Shown: positions 11,598 through 22,319 of the stretch, in pieces
How the letters are laid out: each line of letters opens with the position of its first letter
Numbering within the stretch: the stretch's first letter is position 1
Assembly: GCA_002803225.1 (NCBI GenBank)
Contig: NXFV01000917.1
Location: forward strand, 56,872 to 120,871
Length of the DNA stretch: 64,000 nt
Direction of reading: 5' to 3'
From: Gamarada debralockiae
Lineage: Eukaryota > Ascomycota > Leotiomycetes > Helotiales > Hyphodiscaceae
Notes under the pieces: generated by a model
What the model was told of the DNA's origin: nothing
Seen by the model: the letters and a program-made list of their open reading frames with translations, nothing else
Database searches by the model: none
Made by a program: the position numbers and the translations under genes

Positions 11598-12820
11598 TTA
11601 CTCATCCCAAATAACGCTAGTAATCTGTCCGGGAATATCAATCTCCGCCACGAACTTCCCAAACTTTCCATCTTCCACATCTCTTTCAATAATCACAACC
11701 CTACCATCATTTTGCAACCCCACAGCCCCCAACGTCCCATTTTTGTTAACCGAGAACTGTCTAGGGAAGCTTCCTCCCGCAGGAGCTAACTGCTCAAATT
11801 CCAACTTCCCAGTCTCAGGATCGATTTTCCAGACTTGCAAAGTGTCGGATGGAATCCGTGTGTGGTTCGACGGATTGAAGTTGGGGATCTCGAATAGTGT
11901 GGCATTGCGTGAGGAGGTCAGGAGGTATTTGCGATCTGGTGAGAGAACAGCCTCTGCTGCCGCAGCTCCTACGGGTGTGGCTTTCGGACCATAGATACCG
12001 CTGTCGAGGACTTCTGTGAAGCCCAATTCCTTCTCTCCGTAGGTTACCTTGTACGAAGCGACTGTGTTGCCGAGTTCGGAAACGAGGAAGAAATATGTGT
12101 CACAATCAGTCTTCAAGAAGGCGCCGTGTCGAGGGCCGGAGCCGGGCGGTGCTTTGAATGGTGTGCCTGCTGTGAGAAGACTGGTTTTGGGGTCGATGCT
12201 GAACACGCGGACGAGGTCGGCGCCGAGATCTGGGACCACAATATAGGAATCGGTGGGATCGATGAGAGCTTCATGTGGATGGGGTGCGTCTTGACGGGCG
12301 GGGTTAGGTCCTGGTACGGAAAGTGTGAACGGGAAGCTTTGGAGAGCTTCGACACCGCCTGAGGGTAGGATGTACCAGGTTGTGAGGGCAGAGCCGGTGC
12401 TGTGAGGTGTTAGGTATGTTTTTGAGAGTCACATAGAGGAGGGACTTACTAATGTGCGACTGCTAGAGCCTTGCCGCCATTGTACACGACGGAACTCACT
12501 GGGCCGCTGATGACAGTGTGACGGTCGATTTGGGTGAGTTTTCCTGACTTAGAGGTCTTGTAGGAAGCTAGTGAGCCATTGGTAATGTCGAGACCCTCGT
12601 CAACGCAGTATACCACATCGTTGTACTCGTCTTTTGTCAACCAGGAAGCATTCGGTGCCGAACCATAATTGACATCGACAGCCAGTAGAGAGTACGAGCC
12701 ATCACGGTCCTGAGTCAATTGTAGCGACGTGATCGTTCCGGCGTATGAAGATACGTAAAGATTTGTAGCCAAGCCCGCAGACACGAGGGAGCCAATGGGC
12801 AGCAAATGTAAAAGATGCAT
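11598..12820 (-). CDS. Secreted lactonase-like 7-bladed beta-propeller protein
   Basis: Two exons (12820-12450 and 12399-11598; 50-nt intron with GTAAGT donor) encode about 390 residues. The start chosen gives MHLLHLLPIGSLVSAGLA, a short signal-peptide-like segment; an in-frame ATG at 12928 would add 36 residues of no obvious signal character. The body matches the lactonase family, which includes 6-phosphogluconolactonase and carboxy-cis,cis-muconate cyclase relatives. Motifs are the early NLYVSSYAG strand, DAPHPHEALIDPT, IVVPDLGADLVRVF, GPRHGAF, LLTSSRN, and the final blade with PRQFSVNKNGTLGAVG. Its substrate is unknown; secretion is inferred from the N-terminus. It lies convergent with the polyol dehydrogenase, 128 bp away. 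Confidence 0.88.
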
Positions 12821-13513
12821 CTTGAGCCAGCAACAAACGCTTGACAAGGGCGCAAAAATGGCGTTTCCGAGAGAAAGTAGAGATGAAGGAAGACTGCCGA
12901 AATATTTGGAGACGGGAAACTGCCACATCTTGAAATTTCAGTAGCCTCGATTTTATATGTGAGCCTTGTCAAATGTGGAGGTAGCAGTGCGGAGTAAGGA
13001 GTTCAGATCAAAGGCATTTAGGTCCATTTAGCCTAAAATTGAGGTACAGTACCGTAATGTCATTGACATAACAGCCAATGGTTGCAGTTGCAGGCTACAG
13101 CTAGCTTGTTTTATCCCCGCTCGAAACTGAAATATCTGCCTAAGAATCAAAAACTCCAGCACGTTCGCTGACACTATACACAGTATCCTCTCGTTCCAGA
13201 AGGGTTCTCCGCGCAGACATTCCCCACATTTTGGGGCTGACACCGTGCAAATGTGCGGAGAATGGTAAATTTCTACATACCTGGTGTGGCCTTCTAGACG
13301 CAGCAAATCAAGCCTTGTTCTGCCTCCAGCCCTGCATGCAATGGCTGGGTCAACAATCTTTCATGAGTTTCTATTGGCGCCAGGGGCCAGCCACCTCCAT
13401 TCGCATCCTCTACAGTCCCGTGCCAGCTGCTCAGAAAAGCCAGCGTCGACTTCATCGCACAGTTATTCTGTTCGCTGGCGAGTATACCCCAGTCGAAAGA
13501 GCTCGCGGAGACA
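12821..13513. other. Intergenic region between lactonase and NLR gene
   Basis: This is a divergent promoter region. A plus-strand frame overlapping the NLR start and a minus-strand frame at 13294-13524 are present, but neither resembles a known protein. No transposon ends or strong repeats are visible here, unlike downstream of the NLR. Confidence 0.45.
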
Positions 13514-16500
13514 ATGGGCGACAATTCATTATTAAAAAGGATTCGGAAACCGTTCAGGTCGCGCGGAAGGGACTCGGTGGAGTCGAAGAAGCAAGATCAC
13601 TCCCCAATAGGTGGAGCCGTCCAGTCATCGACCTCGTCGCAAGGTATTGCACGGCGGTGAACTCTCTTTTTCGTCGCTAACAAGCTCTAGCAAACACCGT
13701 CTCCCTTTCTGAGCAAGCCTCTTCATCGACCAGAACCACAACTCCCGCTCATTCCGACACGGTACCGTGCACTGCTCCAAACATTAGCGCTAAGGCTACA
13801 GGAGAAATTCCCCAGAGAGCGACAGGCGACCACGCAACAGACATCACAGAGGACTTGGCTACGGACGGTTCCCTCTGGGATAGAGCATATGATGTTCTAA
13901 AGAGCGAAGAGGACAAAGGGTCTAATGCAATTGCCGCGTATGAGGATCTTTTGTCCAGGGTTCTTAACAGAGGTAAGCCTCGCCCCGCCCTAGCCGCTTT
14001 CCCTAACGCTAACTAGAGACAACATAGACCAGACAAAGACACTATCAGCCCCGAACAAGACAGAAGACGCCGGCGAGGTCATGAATCAAATCCCTCAGCA
14101 CAATGTGATCGCGCGCCGAGAAAAGCTGAAGGAGATAACAGAGCTTGGTCTGAAGCATATGGAAGACAAAAAGATTAGCACGACGGTGTTAGGACATGAG
14201 ATCGTCCTTCAAGATGCCGTGACAAAAGTTGCCGGGGCTGTGGAATGGGCCGAAGACTACATTAAGGATGCCGTCAAGGACCTACCGTATGCGTCCATAG
14301 TTGTGGCAGGCGTCGCCCTTGTCCTTCCCCTCCTGAAAAACCCAACCGCCGTCGAAGCTGCCAACCAGGAAGGGTTCACATACGTCACCTCCCAGATGCG
14401 CTACTACGTTGCGATGGAGTCGCTGTTGTTACCCGAGGACATGAAGCTGGACCTAAAGGCTGATCTTACGGAGCGTCTCGTGGATCTGTACAAACTCATC
14501 ATTGACTTTCAGGTGCAGAGCGTCATATGGTTCTATCGGAGTCGAACCAAGAACTTTTTCAGAGGAACCATCAACTACGACGGCTGGGACAAGAAGTTAC
14601 AAGGCATCAAGCTAGCCGAGACAACGCTTTCTTCAAAGTTTGAGACAGCCATGTCCGGGGGCAGTCTTCAAATGTTAATGAAGCTTGCTCGACAAGCGGA
14701 GGATTCGCGTAAAGCACTCGAAAAGCTAGTTGAAATCTCTCGAGACTATTTGGGCTTTGTACAAAACATAGACCGGCGTATGTCTGATGCCGAGAACCGA
14801 GCCTGTCTGCGGGACCTGCAGACAACCAACCCTTGCGACGATAAGGACCGTATCGAGCAGGATAAGGGTGGCCTCCTCAGAGATTCGTACTGCTGGGTCC
14901 TTGACAATCCCAATTTTCAACAGTGGCGCGACGACAGACAAAGTCAGCTGCTCTGGATCAAGGGTGATCCCGGCAAAGGCAAGACGATGTTGGTCTGCGG
15001 AATTATTGACGAGTTGATTAAGTCGACTACGCATAGCACCAACATTTCATTCTTCTTCTGCCAGGCTGGTGACGATCGCATCAATAATTCTACGGCCGTC
15101 CTGCGCGGCCTGCTTTACCTGCTTGTGAAGCAGCAGCAATCTCTCATCTTTCGCATACGCGAAAGTTACGATGATTCGGGAAAGGATTGCTTCGAAGGCA
15201 AGAATGCATGGGTAGCCTTGTCGAGGATCTTCACCAACATTCTAAAAGACACACGCTTACGGACTACCTACTTAATCATCGATGCGCTTGACGAGTGTAC
15301 TACAGACTTGAGCCTACTTCTTAACCTTATCCAGAATTCATCGGCATACTCGAGTGTAAAGTGGATCGTCTCCAGTCGCAACTGGCCGAGCATCGAAAAG
15401 GGTCTCAACCAAGCGAGACAAAAAGTAAGGCTATGTCTTGAGCTGAATGAAAGATCCGTCTCTGCGGCCGTTACTACATACATCCAGTCTAAAGTGGATC
15501 AGTTAGCAGAACCCGATCCATACAGTGGTGACAGTGCATATACCAAAGAGGAGCGGGATGCTGTTCAGCACCACTTGTCGTCAAACGCAGAAGGCACCTT
15601 CCTCTGGGTGGCCTTGGTCTGCCAACAACTCGTCGGTCTTCCGGGATGGAAAGCTGTAGAAATGCTGAAGGCTTTTCCGCCTAAACTCGATGCGCTTTAT
15701 CAGGAGATGCTGAAGCAGATCTGCAATCCACCACATGCCACGCTCTGCAAAAGTATACTAGCCGTCGTCTTGGTCGTACACCGGCCCATTACATTGGACG
15801 AACTGGCGTTTTTGGTCGACATGCCCGCTGGAAGTTCTAGCAGTTATGGACGCCTGGCGGAGATCGTAGGGTTTTGTGGCTCTTTTCTAACGCTTCGGGG
15901 GCGCACCATCTCGATTGTTCATCAATCCGCGAAGGACTTTTTACTCGGAACGGCCTTTCAAACGATCTTTTTTTCTGGGATAGAAGATGTGCATTATACT
16001 ATCTTCTCACGGTCACTACAAGTCATGTCCACGACACTACGACGTGATGTCTACAGCCTAGGCGATCCCGGATTCTCCATCGACCAAGTCAAGCAGCCCG
16101 ATCCAGATCCACTAGCCCCAGCACGGTACTCCTGTCTGTATTGGATTGACCATCTGCTCGACTGTGATACTAGAAGGAATACTAATGGTGACCTCGAGGA
16201 CGGTGGCTCAGTCAATAAGTTTTTATACAAGAGCTACCTTTACTGGCTTGAGGCGCTTAGCCTAATGAGAAGTCTGTCAAGTAGTGTTGTTATAATTAGG
16301 AAGCTCGAGAATCGGCTTAAGGTAAATGTTTCTACGTTATCATATAATATTATTAGAGAAAGATAACTGATATGTACTAAGGCTGATAAAAGTCCTGATC
16401 TATATGCATTTATGCATGATGCAAAGCGATTCATCTTATTCAACCGATCACTGATTGAACAAGCACCCCTACAACTATACTGTTCGGCTCTTGTCTTTGC

Positions 16501-18079
16501 CCCAGAGAAGAGTATTGTTCGGAGGCGATTTGAGGAGCATATTCCTTCATGGATCCAAAGAAAACCGAAAGTACAAGCATATTGGAACTCAGTGCTACAG
16601 ACGCTCGAGGGCCACTTAGACTGGGTTAGATCAGTCACCTTCTCGCCCGACGGTAAGCAGGTCGTATCAGGGTCCGATGACAGGACAGTACGGCTCTGGG
16701 ACGCAGAGACAGGAGCGGCGTTGCAGACGCTCAAGGGTCACTTGGGCCCAGTCAACTCAGTTGCCTTCTCGCCCGACGGCAAGCAGGTCGTATCAGGGTC
16801 CGATGACGGGACAGTACGGCTCTGGGACGCAGAGACAGGAGCGGCGCTGCAGATGCTAGAGGGCCACTCGGACTCAGTCAACTCAGTTGCCTTCTCGCCC
16901 GACAGCAAGCAGGTTGTATCAGGGTCCGATGACGAGACAGTACGGCTCTGGGACGCAAAGACAGGAGTGGCGCTGCAAATGCTCGAGGGCCACATGGGCC
17001 CAGTCAACTCAGTCGCCTTCTCGCCTGACAGCAAGCAGATGGTGTCAGGGTTATCCGACGGGACAGTACAGCTCTGGGACGCAAAGACAGGAGCGGCGCT
17101 GCAAATGCTCGAGGGCCACTTGGACTGGGTCAACTCAGTCGCCTTCTCGCCTGATGGCAAGCAGGTCGTATCAGGGTCCAATAACAAGACAATACAGCTC
17201 TGGGACGCAGAGACAGGAGCGGCGCTACAGATGCTCGAGGGCCACTCGGGCCCAGTCAAATCAGTCGCCTTCTCGCCCGACGGCAAGCAGGTCGTATCAG
17301 GGTCCAATGACAGGACAGTACGGCTCTGGGACACAAGGACAGGAGCAGTGCTACAGACGCTCAAGGGCCACACGGGGTCAGTCAACTCAGTCGCCTTCTC
17401 GCCCGATGGCAAGCAGGTCGTATCAGTGTCCAATGACAGGACAGTACGGCTCTGGGACGCAGAGACAGGAGCGGCGCTGCAGATACTAGAGGGCCACTCG
17501 GGCCCAGTCAACTCAGTTGCCTTCTCGCCCGACGGCAAGCAGGTCGTATCAGGGTCCGATGACGAGACAGTACGGCTTTGGGACACAAGGACAGGAGCAG
17601 TGCTACAGACGCTTAAGGGCCACACGGGGTCAGTCAACTCAGTCGCCTTCTCGCCCGATGGCAAGCAGGTCGTGTCGGGGTCGTATGACAATACAGTGCG
17701 GCTCTGGGACGTGGCGACAAGAGCGGCGCTACAGACGCTCGAGGGCCACACGGCGTGGGTTAACTCAGTCGCCTTCTCGCCCGATAGCAAGCAGGTCGTG
17801 TCAGGGTCGTTCGACAATACAGTGCGGCTCTGGGACGTGGCGACAGGAGCAGCGCTACAGACGCTCGAGAGCTCAGTCGCCTTCTCACAAGATAGCAAGA
17901 TAGGGCCGGCTTTATTTAGGAAGAATAATTGGGTAATAGAAGGATGGACAAAACTTCTCTGGCTTCCTCCTGATTATCGAGCGACTTGTGAGGCTCTCTG
18001 GAACAAAGTCATTGTATTAGGACACTCATCGGGGAGAATTTCTATTCTCGGATTTCGGGATGGGTTAAAGCTTATATAG
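13514..18079 (+). CDS. NACHT-WD40 STAND protein (HET-E-like NLR)
   Basis: This is a fungal NLR-type signal-transduction ATPase of the class linked to heterokaryon incompatibility and non-self sensing. Exons 13514-13643, 13691-13972, 14028-16321 and 16382-18079 join in frame to 1467 residues. The 60-nt intron 16322-16381 explains the in-frame stop that would otherwise split NACHT from WD40. The N-terminus MGDNSLLKRIRKPFRS is followed by an NWD/NACHT_N-type helical domain (SLWDRAYDVLK...; YVTSQMRYYVAMESLL). The NACHT core has Walker A GDPGKGKTM near residue 450, Walker B IIDALDECT near 556, and the sensor-like VKWIVSSRNWP. About 300 helical residues lead to ten WD40 units of 42 residues from about residue 977. 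The C-terminal tail is diverged and degenerate. No HET, patatin, PNP or TIR effector domain is visible. Incompatibility function is inferred from family only. Confidence 0.92.
16604..17863 (+). repeat. Ten near-identical 126-bp WD40-coding tandem repeats
   Basis: Each unit encodes one 42-residue WD40 repeat starting at LEGH/LKGH, with the invariant core SVAFSPDGKQVVSGS and ending in VRLWD. Units differ mainly at the residue pairs after GH (LDW, LGP, SDS, MGP, SGP, TGS, TAW) and around SDD/SND/SYD/SFD. These are the surface positions known to vary under selection in HET-D/HET-E/HET-R arrays. Units 6 and 8 share the same WDTRTGAVLQTLKGH ending, and units 7 and 9 start alike, suggesting block duplication or gene conversion. 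After unit 10 the reading continues as a degenerate half unit (SSVAFSQDSK). Confidence 0.95.
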
Positions 18080-18218
18080 GAGTGATATAAGTTATAAACG
18101 CCTTTATACATAATATACTATTTTCTTTTATTCTCTATTTCATAGAGGGTCAAAGGGAACATATGCCTTTATAATGGCCTATAATTGCCACTTGATTTCT
18201 AGTATCTTCTGGAATAAT

Positions 18219-18452
18219 CAGTGTGGCATTTGATTAGATTATTGACTGCCACCTAAATCAAAATCTAATCTAATCTAATTTAATCAAATTATAATTTGAT
18301 ACTTTTACGTTAAATAATTCATTATATTTGATTTTTACTCTATAACCGTATCTAATCAAATCAATTTTTATAAGAAAACCCTTAATCAAAATCAAATCAA
18401 ATCAAATTTAATCAAATTGTAATTGATTAACTTGATTTTTGATGCTACACTG
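18219..18452. mobile_element. hAT-like MITE, 234 bp, with 8-bp target duplication
   Basis: The termini are inverted repeats beginning CAGTGTGGCAT on the left and, read on the other strand, CAGTGTAGCAT on the right. The flanks are a perfect 8-bp direct repeat, GGAATAAT, at 18211-18218 and 18453-18460. The 8-bp duplication and CA-starting end fit the hAT superfamily. The interior is very A+T-rich, with repeated AATCTAAT/TAATCAAAT strings and no ORF, so the element is non-autonomous. It starts 140 bp after the NLR stop codon. Confidence 0.88.
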
Positions 18453-18485
18453 GGAATAATCATAGAATGTTCCCTGTATGATTTA

Positions 18486-18657
18486 CCGTATTAATTGGCT
18501 CATAAGATAATGTGGGTTTGATAAGATACTAGCCAGATAAGATATGGTAAGCTTGACTACCAATTCACATAAGATATTACACTCACATAAGATAGAGTTC
18601 TATTCAATAAGTTGCAAAAAATAAATAAGATATTATCTTATGAGCCAATTAATACGG
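18486..18657. mobile_element. Tc1/mariner-type MITE, 172 bp, TA target site
   Basis: Perfect 26-bp terminal inverted repeats occupy 18486-18511 and 18632-18657, starting CCGTATTAATTGGCTC. A TA dinucleotide flanks both sides (18484-18485 and 18658-18659). The interior is A+T-rich with several ATAAGATA strings in both orientations and no coding capacity. The size, TA duplication and perfect ends indicate a recently active Stowaway-like element mobilised in trans. It sits only 26 bp from the end of the hAT-like element's target duplication. Confidence 0.88.
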
Positions 18658-19275
18658 TAGGTTACTGTCGTAACTTCTCAGCAGCCCAAACTTAGTGAAT
18701 GCAAGTAAGGCTAGTATATAAAGAAGACAGGTCTAAGATATTGTAAAGAGCCGTGGAGATTAATGTAGGTGTTGACTGGGGCACATGATACTAAAGACAT
18801 GCCGCCTTGGTGCCTTGTTCTTGCCCTTGCTTTCGAAACGCCGGCTAGCCATAATGGCCTAGTGCTAGCACAAGCCTCTTGGCATTGTGGCTGACCGGAA
18901 ATTTCAACTGTTCCCAATCATTGACGTGACGAGGGATGACTTGCAGGAGTTGGGTATGAAAATTTGGTGAGCAGCGTTTGTTTTCTCGTCGAAAGGGCCA
19001 GGCAAGCCATGACAAGGGTTCTTGCGTGAGGCACCGTGACTTCGTAAACTTACTGCAAAAGCGAGGACCATGATTCAAGAAGGGCTAGACTTAAAATGCG
19101 TTAAGGCCTTATGAGGACAGCAATCATAAAAGAATCATCTATCCCCTTCTACCGCGACTGCCGACCTTCAATGAGAGAAAAGCACAGAGAGTCACGCGAG
19201 CTCAAAATACCCCGAGGCAGGCCACACCGCCCCGCGACGCGTACAAGATGTCTCTCCAAATTTCCCATCAGAATC

Positions 19276-19811
19276 CCCACTTCTGGCCTTACCTTTAGAA
19301 CTTCGAAACGAAATCCACGACTATGCGCTTGACTGGCCCAATCTCTCCGAATCATTCAAAAGGATTCAATTCGAGGACGTGTCGTACGAGAAAGGAGTCT
19401 CAAAAAGCCCTCCACTTTGTGTTGTCCCTATCCCGTTCGTCGAGGAGATGACGACTCCGCCCACTCTTCTGATCAACCGCTAAGTGACCTCCGAGGCATT
19501 GGCAGTCGTGCATGAGAAGCTTTTAGTACTATCCAACACCCCATCAACCTTCCTCAGCTCGCAGAGCCAATGGATATCACAGAATTCATTCTGAGACTAC
19601 GCTTCAGCAAGTCCCGAGGGTCGTGTTGCAGATGGACTTGAGTTATAGTCCGGGGAATCCAGATCAGCCGAGAGCTTGGCTGAGGACGGTAGAGACTTTG
19701 TTGGACGCGTGGTGTATCACAAATTCACTGGAAAGATTGGAAGTCCGTGGACGCTATGTTCCACCCTACAGAGACTTCGGCTGGACTTTCGGGAGGCGTC
19801 TCATCATATGA
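19276..19811 (+). pseudogene. Decayed fungal hypothetical protein gene (LPLELRNEI-type)
   Basis: A reading starting near LLALPLELRNEIHDYALDWP has the motif that opens many fungal F-box-like or unknown proteins. It runs to LLINR and then meets TAA at 19481-19483, where a glutamine codon (CAA) would be expected before VTSEALAVVHEK. Further on, a one-base loss near 19595 shifts the frame from ILRLRF to the continuing ETTLQQVPRVVLQMDLSYSP. The last 60 residues are open to 19811. No usable start ATG is in frame. The function of the family is unknown to me. Confidence 0.6.
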
Positions 19812-20329
19812 ATATTATGAGTCTGTTGTGTAGGGTATGAACCTCCTTTGCGCTTTGGGAGAAGTCTATGCTAATTGACAATGGTTGAGAGGATTCGGCG
19901 GGCAGATACCAGTGATTTTTGACGGTGATGTTCCGACAGAAAAATTGAAGAGACAATAAGTGAGAGACGACATGACGAGGACGAAGGATGAAAATGAGGC
20001 AACATGACTGAACGTAGTACGATGAATGAGCAGTATTTTGCATTCTGTACTTGATTTGATTTATATAACTTTGAATTCCCAGTGCTCTTTTTCCGGTCGT
20101 AAAATTGACTGGAAGTCCTTTTCTACGGAAATCGATCACCACCACCAGTGGATGTCAGAATTCTTTACGCACGGGCCAAAATCACTTAAATCCTACCAAA
20201 AATCAAGGTCTTTCTGATTTTATAATAAATCGGTCTATAACTAAATCCTCTTTAAATTGAAAAGACAATAATATACTAATTAGAAGACTGGTTTGGGTTC
20301 GTTGGAATTTTTGTAAAGTCGAAATATTA

Positions 20330-20620
20330 ACCTTTATTTTATATTTTATATTTTGCCTAGGAAAGTTTCTTAGTAAAAATTAAATTTCTATATAATCCTT
20401 TAAATATTGAGTTTTAAAATAAACTTCCGCGGGTCAGATTACTCTCTTAAATATAATAAGTCTCTATATATAATATTAGATATCTTTATAATACAAAGTT
20501 GTGAAGTTATAAACTCGTGAACAGAGCAGATTTTGGTGTGTTTTCGCTTATTTTAAGCCATGCGTAGAGAATTCTGACACCCACTGGTGCCACCATGGTT
20601 TTGCCAAAACTTCCCGCCAA
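20330..20620. repeat. AT-rich dispersed repeat, copy 1
   Basis: This stretch aligns by eye with 57880-58140. Shared landmarks in the same order are AATATTGA, TTCCGCGGGT, GATTACTCTC, ATAATAAGT, TATATRTAATATTA, AGTTATAAA, and TTTTTGGTGTGTTTTCG-like sequence, ending near CACTGKTG. It is very A+T-rich with no ORF. The right edge abuts the promoter of the atypical SDR gene at 20773. No terminal inverted repeats or target duplication could be recognised, so the class is unknown. Confidence 0.65.
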
Positions 20621-20772
20621 AAGCCCTGTCGTCACCAGCCCCGCTTTGCCCCGCATTTCTCAGCCTCGCGATGGTTAAGTATTTAAGCAAACAGCCTTCT
20701 CTGCTTCTCTTTCTTCCTTTCCAATTACCAATCTGGAGTTATCCATAACTTTATCTCTACAATCTCATAAAC

Positions 20773-21978
20773 ATGGCAACCAAGATCTTCATGTATGTCA
20801 ATTCTTACTCCTTGGGCGTCAGCTCTTAATTGAGCCCAACAATTGTGTACGTTGCAGCTAACCATTCATGCAGCACAGGAGCCACAGGTTACATCGGTGG
20901 CGACGCACTCTACGCCTTGAACAAGAAGTTCCCAGATTTTGAATACACAGCTTTAGTTCGAAACTCCGACAGCGGCGCTAAAGTAGCAGCGGAATACCCC
21001 AAGATCCGGCTCGTGTATGGCACTCTCGAGGACTCTGATCTCCTCGAGACGGAGAGCGCCAGAGCCGACATTGTGCTACGTACGTGTTCTCCAAAAGCTC
21101 AATTGTTTTCCTGAGGTCAAGATAGAAGTTGACGATGTTACTATACAGACACGGCAGATGCCTCAGACCACGAAGGAGCAGCCAAGGCCATCAAGGCTGG
21201 CATAGCGAAAGGCCACACGGCATCGAAGCCCGGATACTGGATCCACACTTCAGGAACTGGAATCCTATGTTGGAAAGACATGGAGACAGAAACATACGGC
21301 GAGCCGCCTTCCCAACCACCTTACGACGATCTCGACAAGGTTCACGATCTCACCCACCTCCCTGACTCAGCGTTCCACCGCGATATCGACAAGATCGTCC
21401 TTGCGGCCAGCTCCGATGCCACGAAGACAGCTATTGTGTGTCCACCTACGATTTATGGGCCTGGCCGTGGACCGGGTAATAAGAGAAGCAGACAAGTGTA
21501 CAATCTTGCGCGGATCACGCTTGAAGACGGACAAGCGCCACAGCTTGGAAAAGGCCTTAGCGAGTGGGACAATGTGAATATTCAAGATCTCTCCGACTTA
21601 TTTGTGCTGTTGGTCGAAGCAGCAATTTCAGGGAAGGACAACCCCGAGATTTGGGGCGAGAAGGGCTATTTCCTCGCAGAGAACGGACATCACGTATGGG
21701 GCGAGGTATCGAAGGAGGTTGGCGAGGTGGCATACAGGCAGGGATATATCAAGACAAAAGAAGTGAATGCTATAAGTCCCGAGAAAGCGAAGGAGAAAGC
21801 TGGCTTTGAGGCCATTTCTTGGGGACTGAACTCCAAGGGTTTCGCGAAGAGAGCGAGGAAAGTGTTGGGTTGGAACCCAACCGGGAAGAGCTTGAAGGAG
21901 TGTATTCCGGATATTGTGGATGGGGAGGCGGCGAGGCTGGGGTTGAAGAAGGGGTATGCGGAGAAGGTTTCGGGATGA
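20773..21978 (+). CDS. Atypical SDR / NAD(P)-binding epimerase-like protein
   Basis: Exons 20773-20792, 20874-21079 and 21149-21978 splice in frame to 351 residues. The first exon is only 20 nt and leads straight into the N-terminal nucleotide-binding motif TGATGYIGG. VRNSD and YGTLED follow; this is the second strand and the acidic loop of an extended SDR. HTSGTGIL is the strand that normally precedes the active site. The usual catalytic YxxxK is not obvious: the equivalent segment reads SAFHRDIDKIVLAAS, with Phe/His in place of Tyr. It may therefore be a regulatory or altered-activity member of the NmrA/epimerase group. The later motifs PPTIYGPGRGP and NIQDLSDLFVLL are conserved in this fungal family. 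Substrate is unknown. Confidence 0.88.
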
Positions 21979-22319
21979 CGAAGCAATCACATTGGTAGGT
22001 GCTCAGGGGCGTAAATTATGATGTGAAGATGCACAGCTGAAAAGAGCTTTCAAATCCAATCGAGAGGTACTGTTCAAGAGTAAAAATTCAGTTTTCGACA
22101 AAGCAGACTTTGACTTCACGATTGACAGAATTTGATGAAAGAGGATTGAACAGACAAATCTGACCACGAGTGTAGTTGAGACCGGGTTGTAGTTAGCCCG
22201 CCTGACGCGCCGGCCTTACGAGTGAGACGAGTGAGGCCAGTATGAACAACTTTTTCCGGTCCATATATCAACTCACCGAGCTGGCCTTTTTCCTTTCATA
22301 TCGTTCGATTTGACTGGTC

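Noticed and set aside
16738..17898. Antisense 386-residue open frame across the WD40 array
   Set aside because: It is a by-product of the repeat: a stop-free reverse frame in one 126-bp unit stays open in all. The translation is a simple 42-residue periodic string with no protein character.
16677..17903. Additional plus-strand frames in the WD40 array
   Set aside because: They are shifted readings of the same 126-bp unit and show only the repeat period.
13514..18079. NACHT part and WD40 part as two separate genes
   Set aside because: The stop at 16364-16366 falls inside a well-formed 60-nt intron (GTAAAT...CTAAG with an AACTGA branch-like word) and both sides join in frame.
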